Source: a virus. Taken from it: a stretch of 64,000 bases of DNA. The DNA is taken from positions 1 through 64,000 of IMG/VR virus record IMGVR_UViG_3300028676_000005. One strand, written 5' to 3'. The position numbers and the translations under genes were made by a program. This document shows positions 48,501-57,600 of the stretch, piece after piece. Position 1 is the stretch's first letter. Every line of letters begins with the position of its first letter. Below the pieces are notes generated by a model. That model was given only the letters and a program-made list of their open reading frames with translations, was not told where the DNA came from and searched no databases.

Positions 48501-49976
48501 GTTACCAGTGGTGCGTGCACGTTCTTCCAGAGCTAGCGCGATGCCGTCTTCTGGAGATGCAAATGGATCTTCCTTAACGGAGATTTCTGCAACAGAAGTT
48601 TCCTGTTCCAGGAGCTTGTCGTCTACTGCCGAGTTCCATTCCGAATCACTCTCAACAATATCTCGACTTCCCTCGTCTCCTTGCTCATCATCTGGTGCTT
48701 TATCGCGTACGATATTTTTTGCGAGAGCAGCAAGAAGAGGATTGCCATGAGAATTATCATTGCCGCTCTCATCTTCGTTACTGACGTCGTCGTTAACCGT
48801 TCCTTCTTCTTGTCGGCTGCTTTCTTTTTCCTGGCGGCCTGTCTGTCCCTTAGCCAACGGGGTAGCTTGTGCTTCTCCATCTGAATCATCCTTGTCAGGG
48901 TTTTCCTTCTCTACCTCAGTGATGCCACCCTTAGAGAGATTCATCAGCGCAAGATAAAACCGTTTAGCTGCGTTTAACCGTTTAGGGTGACCCAAACGAC
49001 GACTCACAGTTTTCCTTTCGCTAGGTGCTTTTCCGGCAGCAACTAGCTTTTCGTTTTCTAGCGCATGAGCGATATCCGCTTCAGCTAACTTAGCCAGGAA
49101 CTTTTTATCGTTCTCTTGGTCAAGCCACTCTTTAATAGTACCCATGTTGACAACCAGGCAGCGGCTATCAAACACAAAGATGACGTGCAACGTGCGCAAT
49201 GCGTCATCGTCCAACTTGTCAAACAAACTGTACTCGTAATCACCAAAAGCAAAAGCCATGAAATCAAGAAGCCAGTAACTACCCTCTGCCTTGTTCATGC
49301 GAACAGTTTGGTTGCTTGGCACAGGACGTTTAGTGCTTAGGTTAAAGTTGCTGATGTAATGATCATAGTCGATCATCAAATCGTTAAACCCAGGAAACTT
49401 GATAGGCAAGTCAATGCGCATATACTGCATGCGCTGATTCATGCCAGGACGATTTACCTCAGTATTAATACCGTCCATCAAAGCGTTGAAATGGTTGTAA
49501 TACTTTTCGTAATTAACAAAGATACTTGGACGTTGCACAAACATCCGGTCAAACATGCCGTAACTCTTAACAATCAAGTTACGCTCTTTGTTATAAACGG
49601 TCTGGATCTCTTTAGTCCAGTTATAGTTGAAATGAGAAGCGCGATATGCTTGGATCGCTTTACGCGGTTCAAAAGGAATTACCCGGCCACTGCCCATTAC
49701 TGGATTGTAGTTAGGGACAAACTCCAGAAACACATCACCTTCAAAGTTACTTACAAATGCTTCGCTACGACTGGGACCTATCTCCAGAGGAGTATTAGGG
49801 AAATAGTGCAGCAGTGACATCCTTGGGAGAGTAATGTCACTAATCGACAAGAAGCGCGGGCTAACAAGCTCCTGCCGTTTACGCATCACGTACATGCGGT
49901 GGAACTGGGTATACAAAAGCGCTAACGCCTCGTCACCAGTCACCGCATTAAGCGCGGGATTCGTAGTCAGGTTCAT
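45525..49976 (-). CDS. Virion RNA polymerase beta N-terminal subunit (phiKZ gp178-like)
   Basis: 1483 residues. Near residues 1245-1262 QVRIAMVEDQDTYEDSIAMS matches the beta-subunit signature around GYNxEDxI(L/I)S of cellular RNAPs. HTRVTDLKVGDKFKKGDVI and KVGDEVDYDAILCEIED are the flanking lobes. The rest is strongly diverged; residues 345-430 are a Glu/Asp/Lys/Ser-rich disordered segment (DKDDSDGEAQATPLAKG). phiKZ virion RNAP is split into four pieces; gp178 (beta N-terminal part, about 1450 residues) is followed in the genome by gp180 (beta-prime), as here. Packaged in the particle, it transcribes early genes on DNA entry. Its ATG overlaps the stop of the beta-prime gene by four bases. Confidence 0.88.
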   Translation of the reverse strand: MNLTTNPALNAVTGDEALALLYTQFHRMYVMRKRQELVSPRFLSISDITLPRMSLLHYFPNTPLEIGPSRSEAFVSNFEGDVFLEFVPNYNPVMGSGRVIPFEPRKAIQAYRASHFNYNWTKEIQTVYNKERNLIVKSYGMFDRMFVQRPSIFVNYEKYYNHFNALMDGINTEVNRPGMNQRMQYMRIDLPIKFPGFNDLMIDYDHYISNFNLSTKRPVPSNQTVRMNKAEGSYWLLDFMAFAFGDYEYSLFDKLDDDALRTLHVIFVFDSRCLVVNMGTIKEWLDQENDKKFLAKLAEADIAHALENEKLVAAGKAPSERKTVSRRLGHPKRLNAAKRFYLALMNLSKGGITEVEKENPDKDDSDGEAQATPLAKGQTGRQEKESSRQEEGTVNDDVSNEDESGNDNSHGNPLLAALAKNIVRDKAPDDEQGDEGSRDIVESDSEWNSAVDDKLLEQETSVAEISVKEDPFASPEDGIALALEERARTTGNLSVAEQQFFMRKGTQFKHIEMGNGQTLEEFMKVSPEELKELKADGLITGEFITILDESMLQSKAKVLKQTYAKKFLHKDIAAMAVNIQNAGVALNNFKLETVTSVEGEYDVLSVQFHPVNGDQSTHVIRFPTVQDDATFTVDGVKSHMQLQRREQPIRKIGRAKVALSSYYPSRFMVTRSRKVAQDLGIWLSKQVLKQGEAGVLTFNRGSQFDQSYPSPRIYSALATRFQWIKTKDYTFDFRLAELLEKHPEFSKFTKKDGFLIGVKGKEPLTIDSFGNIFKGDEDVGTIEELMGFTLAKAPLEYASINISGYLFPIGVVLCWYFGITKLLEVTKATTRSVPAGTRPKLASDEYAITFNDEYLIFDRREKFATMIFGGLVGLGNISNFSKSDLNNNGVWGPLMADPKVKARHFKEMKNTYDLFVDPITKEALRRLKYADSWHYLLLDAVELLETDQTRNEVELEEQRIVGYERFAGHLYGEFCEAVRKYNNKGTDRKYKLEINPDAVTMKIITDTSVNLVEEVNPVHQCKDQEEVTFGGTGGRSEITVVERARIQLPSYKGRISEANKDSGKVGFVTYTTSDPLIADYRGNMDMLGKPSYTGLMSVTGNLSPSITKDDSKRQVFVSTQWSQAVSASNYEWSTVRTGYDSVLAHRTSTLYSKVANDHGQVTGVEKDQLLVTYSDGTTDKYPLGFVIGEASGEYHRHTRVTDLKVGDKFKKGDVIGWDEQWFKRDPFNPGQVVLLTGYQVRIAMVEDQDTYEDSIAMSRELASIFITPFLNPVPFTMQANHSIALRVKIGDEVDYDAILCEIEDSAAFGGTSEVQDLSNEINRLGIRQIRSKNHGTIVDIDVKYNSPFEEMSETIAKLVKDGDKKRKRFMETEGKKPVTGAVNSNLNVAKPVIPPGLVAITIYIETLDGSTTADKYVLGNQMKATTGYVMPKAIYTKSGKRVDVKKSFKGVLNRMVNSLRDEAVTGELVSDVSLQAARIYRGK

Positions 49977-51595
49977 TTATGATTCCTCATGCCGCTGGTA
50001 GCAGCCTTCAATACAAACATCAATGGTTCGTTAACAGGGTCATACAGGAAATTCCCGTTACCACTGATGTAGTACTCACGTTTACCAAACAACTCTTTAG
50101 CCTGGTCTTTCGAGTCTTCTGCACAAAGAGAGTTGCTGTTCAAAGCATCGCCATCGTGGTCAGAGTCGAGACCTGCTTCACGGGTAGGGTCTACCGACAT
50201 TGCGTCAAAGTAATCAGGTTTGCCTTCCTTTACAGGATAACGTGGCAGATCGCCAATTACCTCTCCCGTTGTATCCAGGAGAACTCGACGTTTACTACCA
50301 ACCGTGGTCAGCAGGTTTACCTTAGCCGGGAAGATAGAACCAATACCAATGATTGGATAACGAGTCTGTTGACTCATTTGATTCCTGATAGCTGCCTGAC
50401 AAGACAAGTAGAACAACTCCATGTATGTGATCGGAGTTACTTTCTTCTTATCACGACCTGCTGGCAAATCATTGATGTCACTAAGCACCATTACTTCTTT
50501 GCCATCATCGTAGACAAGCGCCAGATAATGACCGCTAATAATGATTGGCTTGTTGCGTAAATTAACGTTAGAGAAACCGTTAAAAAGTTTACCAAGCCCG
50601 GTAGCCGTGGTCCATTTGTCCACAGTAGCCGGAAGTACCTCGGTGTACTCGTATTCCAGGGTTTTGGTGTTAACCAGTTTAGCCACCTGGTTACCAGCAG
50701 TAAATATCCCTTCCAGATAAGTAGTGGTCATCGCGTGAACACAAACATACTGGAAGTTCAGCAGAGCCTGCATGAGACCCATATCGACACTGTTAGGATC
50801 TACACCATCATCTTCAAAGAGAAACTCTCTGGAGACCTTACGTGCGGTAATAACGTTACGTGTGCCAGATACCACACCACGAGTCGACATACGACGTTGG
50901 AGGATACCGCCTTTACCGCCTTGAAGACCAAAGATGTAATGGTCGATCTCGTTAAAGGAGTTTTGGATACCCCAGCGTACAGCATCGTACAAAGGGTTCT
51001 CGGTGTCATCCTTGTTGGAGATACTAACCACCCGGGTACGGAACATCAACTTGCGGTAGTACTCGGTAATCTCTGGTTCGCTTGGTGCGCCGTTAGGCAT
51101 GAACTGGATATCGCGAATACCGGCAGGTGGAACGATCACCTTAGTGGTCAAGGCAATCTCACGAAACATGTTAACTGCTTTAACCTTTTGTTTACGACGT
51201 TGTGAATCTGTGGTCGTAACAACCAAGTCAAGAAAGTGACTGATAAAGAAACTATAACCAGTTTGACCTTCCAAGATGTTGGATTTTATGAAATCTTTGG
51301 ACTTTTCGTCCCATACCGCATATTCTGAACCTTTGAGAATTCCCAGATAGAGGGATTTGATTTGGCCCAGGGCCTTAAGGTATGTAGGGTTAAAGATTGG
51401 AAGTTTTACATCAATATACGCTTCTGTCTTATCCCGTTCCTTTGTGCCCATCTTTCCGAAGATTTCCAGGGAGTAAAGCCCTTCTTCGTTAAGGTTCTGG
51501 GTCATACCCTCAAAAGCATCTGTAGACGTCACAGGTTTAAAGATCCCAGGGACGATTGTCCTGGGGTCTAATAACGTTATGTTAGTGGGTTTCAT
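49973..51595 (-). CDS. Virion RNA polymerase beta-prime N-terminal subunit (phiKZ gp180-like)
   Basis: 540 residues. Residues 477-483 (DSDHDGD) match DxDxDGD, the magnesium-binding catalytic loop of all multi-subunit RNAPs; only 57 residues follow, so the rest of beta-prime is another gene. No zinc cysteines are seen, unlike the fragment at the left edge. ATG 51595 is divergent from the giant tail gene with 25 bases between start codons. phiKZ gp180 is the equivalent (beta-prime N part). The chain RNAP beta-prime, RNAP beta, endolysin, virion proteins and protease forms one minus-strand unit. Confidence 0.9.
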   Translation of the reverse strand: MKPTNITLLDPRTIVPGIFKPVTSTDAFEGMTQNLNEEGLYSLEIFGKMGTKERDKTEAYIDVKLPIFNPTYLKALGQIKSLYLGILKGSEYAVWDEKSKDFIKSNILEGQTGYSFFISHFLDLVVTTTDSQRRKQKVKAVNMFREIALTTKVIVPPAGIRDIQFMPNGAPSEPEITEYYRKLMFRTRVVSISNKDDTENPLYDAVRWGIQNSFNEIDHYIFGLQGGKGGILQRRMSTRGVVSGTRNVITARKVSREFLFEDDGVDPNSVDMGLMQALLNFQYVCVHAMTTTYLEGIFTAGNQVAKLVNTKTLEYEYTEVLPATVDKWTTATGLGKLFNGFSNVNLRNKPIIISGHYLALVYDDGKEVMVLSDINDLPAGRDKKKVTPITYMELFYLSCQAAIRNQMSQQTRYPIIGIGSIFPAKVNLLTTVGSKRRVLLDTTGEVIGDLPRYPVKEGKPDYFDAMSVDPTREAGLDSDHDGDALNSNSLCAEDSKDQAKELFGKREYYISGNGNFLYDPVNEPLMFVLKAATSGMRNHK

Positions 51596-51620
51596 GTCTG
51601 AGACCTAATGGAGTTAAAGA

Positions 51621-54600
51621 ATGAGCGAATACGACGACATTGACAACGACTGGGGTGAAGATCCATTCGAAGGCGACATGGACTTCGACATGGACTTCGA
51701 TAGCCCCGGCAGCAAGAAAGGTTTCCTGCGCAGCGCTGTCAGCGGTTTCCTTGACGGTATCGTAGAGCGCACTATCGGTTCTACCGACGCTAAGATAAAC
51801 TCTTTAAAGCGGGTATTACCTGAAACTTGGGCTCCTGCGTTTCGCAACGTAAGAGAGTTTAATGACCGTGCTTCCGAGATCTTTGCCGACCTCAAGCAGA
51901 ATAGTTCTCAAACTGTAGACGACCTTCAATATCTGGCTTTGCGTGCCGCGAAGGCTGCTGGAAATAAGATCCCTAATAAAATCTCCGGAGCACTGTTAGG
52001 CTTTAGCCAACATGACTTCAGTGATTGGGACCAAACGTCCGCAGCTACTGACGATACTCCTCGAATGGGTGACACTACCAGCGAGGAAATCAAAGCGCTT
52101 ATTGATAGTGAAGATGCCAACTCAACATTATCTCGTGAAACGTTTAAAGCAGTTGGTAAGCAAACAGTTGACATGATGGCTCAGGTTGGCGGGCGCAGCA
52201 TTGCTGGCATGCACGCGATAACCCAAACCAACTTGCGCACTAATCAGTTGCTGGAACACCTGTTGGATTATCAACGCCGTGTTCAACAACGTACTGACAA
52301 CTTGCAGCTTTCCGTTGCAGCTCGTCAGTTGCTTACCAGCTCCAAGTATTACAAGTTCATGGAAGCAAGCCAGCACAGGTTGATTGAAGAGACTAAACTC
52401 ATTGTTAAGTACTCGCAACAATCTGATTACGAAAAGACCACTAACTCCCAAGCATTGAAACGTAACGTTCGGGAAACTGTGTTCAATACCGTCAAGAGCC
52501 GCTTTGGTGGCGCTGCTGACTACTTTGCTGACAAGTTCGGTAAAGATGCCCGTGATGACATTACCGGCAACCTGGGTGAGCTCACAGGCAGCCTGCGTAT
52601 GGTTGCTGAGATGACCGAAGGCATGCCAATCAATATTGGTAGCATGGCGGGTAACGCGGCAGCTGGCTTGTTCCTTAACAACATCCCCAAACTCATGGGC
52701 TCGGCAAAGGGTAAAGAGTACCTTGCCAAATTCAAGAAGCAATTTCCTGGATTGTCTAAATGGGCTGAAGATGCGTACATTCGTCTCGGTGATCTCGGTA
52801 ACGTAGCAAACTACGCAACTGGGAACATTGAAGAACTTGTTAACACCATGGCCAAGCATTATCAAGGTCAAGGTTTTGATGAAGCTTCTGAGATGACCTA
52901 TGAAGAATACGTTGACTCCGTACCCAAGGGCAAGAAGCCAATGCCTAAAGCGCAATGGTTTATTGCTAAGTCAGCTCGTGGCATGTTTAACAATGCATCC
53001 GGTAAAGTTCTGGATGAATTGTGGGTCGGTGGTAACACCAAGTACAGTCTTGCACAACGGACTCTTCGAGATAGCCATGAACAGGCTTATTGGAGTCGTC
53101 GCTCTGACCGTACTCTTAACGAGGAGATCCCTCGTTGGTTTGGTCTGTTGCACCAGTCGCTTGAAAAGATTCGTACTGGCAATGACGACACTGGGGTTGT
53201 TTCATACGACTACGTTAAGAACAAATTTGTAACTAGCCAGCAGAAAGCGGCTACCGTAACTAATGCCGTGTTTGACCATGGGCAGTTCTCTTCCCAGGCC
53301 AGCAACGCAATGAACTTTGCTAACTCAGTGGACAAGGAGGGATTGCTTACTCCTGACGCTAAACGCAAGCTTGCAATGCATCTGGCTAAAGACGCTGACC
53401 GTAAACTGGGCTTTAACCCGTATAACCTTCTTGACCTTGAAAACGAAGGCTACGATAAAAAGACAGCTGAAGCTATTAAACGAGCTGTAATGGCAACGTT
53501 TGATATCACTGACGAGCATGTTGATAAGTTCCGTAATGCTGACGACACAACTCGTTCTGCAATGCTGACGTACATGCCATCCGAGAAAGCTCGCAAGTTG
53601 TTGCCTGAGTTTGCTGATACCGCACGGTCACTGTCTACGTTCATGCCTGACATCACTAATGCCTTGGATACTTACAAGTCCGCTGGTTATTACGATGCCA
53701 TGAAGAACGCTGGTATCATTACCCCGGATAAAGACACCGGACAAGACGACATCTCTGAAGAGAAGTTCTGGAATGTGCTTGAAGAGTACATGAAAGACCC
53801 AAACAAAAAGCGTACGGTAGGAACAATACCTGATGCTGCTCCGGATAAAACCAGGGCTATGGGTGGCTTTGCTCCAAGTCTGAATCCGTTGCAAGATGCA
53901 ATGAACCCAATTGCCTCCAGAAAAATCCCGGAGTTTACATTCAAGCCTAAAGGCGAAGAAGAACCGGTACCTGTTAAGTTGATGGGTATGGAAGAATTAC
54001 TTAAGAGCTTTGATACACTTAAGGACGTCTCTCAAACTTTACAGCTTAGTTCGGCTGGTATGGACAAGATGAAGACCATGGATCTTACCCCGTTGAATAC
54101 TGGGATGGATCTGTTGGTTAAAGACGTTTCGCAGTTGTTGGCCTTGGCCCAGTCGCGTAACGACATTCTTACCAAAATTCAAGAGGGTGTCCCCAAGCCT
54201 AAAAAGGTTAACAAGGAAGATGAACAGAACATGCGTTCTGGTACTGCTCAGATCATGGACAAGATCAAGCAGTTCTCTTTCAAAGACTTCTACAACAAAG
54301 CGGTGGATACAGTTCTCCGTAATGAGCCATTGATTCTTGGCGGTTTGTTGGGTGGTCTTGCTGGTGTTGCTTTGCATAACCCTAAAGCTGCTGCATTGGT
54401 TGCCGGTGGTGCTGTAATCGCAACGGCCTATGGTAAACTACATTCCTTGGCTAAAGCTCGTGGACCAGACGATAACGAAGACCTTTACGAAGAAGGTGTA
54501 GACAAACCAATTCTGGAAGCTTGGAAATTGCAACGTGGCGATTACTACGATGCAACTAAAGGTTTCTTGATTAAGAGTTGGAAAGACATTAAGGGTAGCG

Positions 54601-57600
54601 TTAAAGATACTGCGGAAAACGTAGTCATCGGTGCTCAGCGTCTTGCAGGTAAACTGTTTACTGCTGAGAACAAGGAAGTATTCCTTAGTGGTCTGAACAA
54701 ACTTCGTGAAGCCTTGATGGCAGCCTTTAAATGGTTTGATCCGATGGGGCGTATCACTGCCCTTAAAGACAAGGTCGCAACTCGCTTCTTCCAAATGGAT
54801 GTTTATAAAGAAGGGTCTAAGACTCCTACTCTGATCGGCAAGAGCTTTGCTGGCGGGGCCTACTACAAAGTTGGGCCTACTGGCACTGCGGTAATGCTTA
54901 ACGGTTGGAATGAGATTGACGGGCCTGTTTACGATCGAGATGGCAACCTCCTGATCACTCAGGAAGATTACGATCGTGGGCTTGTTACATCCATGGGTGT
55001 GAGCATTAACAAGCTTGGTAACCTGAGTCGCAAGATTGCCGGTTGGGGTTTGGACGCCCTTAAGTTCGGTAAAGACAAAGCGGTTGAGTACGGTGGCAAA
55101 GCATACGACAAAACATCGTCCATGCTTAAAGCCGACTACACCCCTATCGTTAGTTCGGTAGATCGTATCTATCACTTGCTGTTGAAGAAGTGGGATATGA
55201 AACCTGACGAGGATGGTAACGTTCCTGAAGCCGCTCCATCGGCTCCTTCTGTAAACCCACAGAAAGGCATTGATCCTGATGCCCCTGCCAAGGTACCAGA
55301 AGAAGTGGTTAAAGTGCGTGAGGAAGAAGACGCGCAGCCTAAGGACGTTAAACGTAAAGACTTCAGTCAACTGATCAAGGAAAAGATCGACGCGTTGCAT
55401 GAAGGTAAACCTTTACGTAAGAACTCTCTTGCCGACCAGGAAGTACAAAAGGAAAAAGCTAAACGTGATGAACGCGATGGTGCGATTATCCAAATTGCCA
55501 AAGCCTTTGGTTACAAAGAGAAAAAGGTAGAGCCTAAGAGGGCTGGCCTGTTTGGTATGTTGGCGTCCATGATTGGCGGTACTTTCACTGCAATCACCTC
55601 CATCTCTACTTTCTTTATGAAAGCTTTGTGGAGTCCGATTAAATTGATGGGTACGTTTGCGTCAATGGCTCTCAAAACCATTCCGTTGATGGCTACAGGG
55701 ATCACTGCCATTGCCAAAGGGTTGTTTACGCTGCTTAAAACCAAGAGCATCACCGCAGCCGGGACTAGCATTCTTGACACAGTAATGGACCGTGATCCTG
55801 ATATGCACCCAGCAGAAAAGGCTAAGCGTCGTTCTGACCGTGCTGAAAACCGTAAAAAGCCAAGTACCAAGATCAGGAAAGGTGGTTTGGGTATTGGGCT
55901 TGGTATGTTGGCAGGTGTGGTTACTGACAACATGGTTGATAGCGGGATCATTGAAGAAGATGGTCTGGCTGATCATGTTGGCGGTGCGGTTAGCACAGCA
56001 GCAACGATTTACGGCGGTTATCAGTTAGCGTCTGGAGCAGCCGCGCTGGCTGGTGTTGAATTAGGCGCTGTTGCGGCTGGTGCTGGCGGCGCGTTGCTTA
56101 CGGCAGCTGGCTGGCTTGCCACTGGTGCTGTTGCAGTATTGAGCAGCCCCTGGGTTCTTGGTGCTTTAGCTGTTGGTGCTGTTGGTTATGGACTCTACAG
56201 CCTGTTCAAAGAAGGACAGTCAACTCAACAAAAGCTGCGATTGACTCAGTACGGTATCTCTGATGTTGAGAGTGATCTGGCAGAGAAAGTAATCAAGGCT
56301 GAGGAGATGTTGGCCAAGTTTGTCGTTATTGGTAATGGTCGTGCATCGATATCCAAAGATGCGCCTCTTGAGGAAGTGTTTAAACTCTTCTTAGCAGACC
56401 CTAACGACAAGAGACAAATTGCTGAAGTCTTTACCTGGTTTAATGGTCGTTTTAAACCTGTCTATCTGACCTACATGGCTTGCTTGGATGCTGCCAAGTT
56501 TAAGGACTTTGAGACTTACGACAAGTCTAAAGATCAGACGGCATACACCGTGGCTAAACAAGCGCATGCAGCGCTTAGCAGTGTTGCCCCTTATCCGTAC
56601 ACTATCGTAGCCAAGATTGACAAAGATACACCGATCATGGCGGAAAAGCAGACCGTTATCCGGATCAACAACTATCTGGAAGCGCTCAAACAGTACATTG
56701 ATCGCAAGACCGATAAGGAAGATCTGAAAGCCATTGCCCTACCTGCTGGTGCTGTTGCACTTAAGTCGGAAAAGGCTAGGCTAGAAGAAGTCCTTGACAA
56801 GGGCGGTAATAGCCTTAGCAGCGAAACAAAAAGCCAGGTTAAGGAAAAACTGGACTATATCGATAAGCAACTGGCTGGTTTTGACACCTCCTTTAAAGTA
56901 GCTCCACAGATTGCAGGTATTTACATTAAAGACCTGTTGCCAGACGATCGCGCAATGAGCTTGCTCACCGCTATCCGATTGGCGACTTATGGTAATGATG
57001 AAGATACTAGCTGGCGAGTAGAAGCGGTGCTGAAGTTAGAGCGCTACTGTGAAAGTCTGTTTGTCCTTAGTAGCGATACTGTGGTGTTTAACGGAGACGT
57101 TGAGAAGATTTACAGCTTCTTTAAAGACGCGTTCCGTTTAGGCGATGGCGACGGTGAGATGTGGGCTAAGTGGTTCCGCGATCGTTTCTCTCCAGTCATG
57201 TCTAACTATGTCAAGCTGATGGCTAACTACCGTAAGGGTAATCCAGGAGTTGTTTGGAAAACTCTGTCTGCTACGGCTCGTTACGAAATAGCACAAGGTC
57301 TTGTTCAAACTCAAGTTTACATCACGAGTTCGTTTACCGCTCCAGTTTGGAAAGTACGTGCTGCTCCGTTTAAAGATGCTGTTTCGACAGATAGAACGGA
57401 TAAAGTAGATCGCATGCTGACCATGCTTGGTGAAGCAAGTACTCAAGCCAAAGTTAAAGATCCAGAAAAGGAAGCTGGTAAAACTAACACGTCTTCTTGG
57501 GCTAAAGCTATCTCCCCTCACAAGGTTGGTGGTGGGATGACCGAGAAGCAGGCTAACGTACAAACAGCTGATCAATACAAGACCAAAAAGGACTTGGCAC

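Noticed and set aside
54438-55400. 320-codon minus-strand frame inside the giant tail gene
   Set aside because: No ribosome site, and Phe/Val/Arg-rich shadow composition. The plus frame is continuous for 2644 residues.
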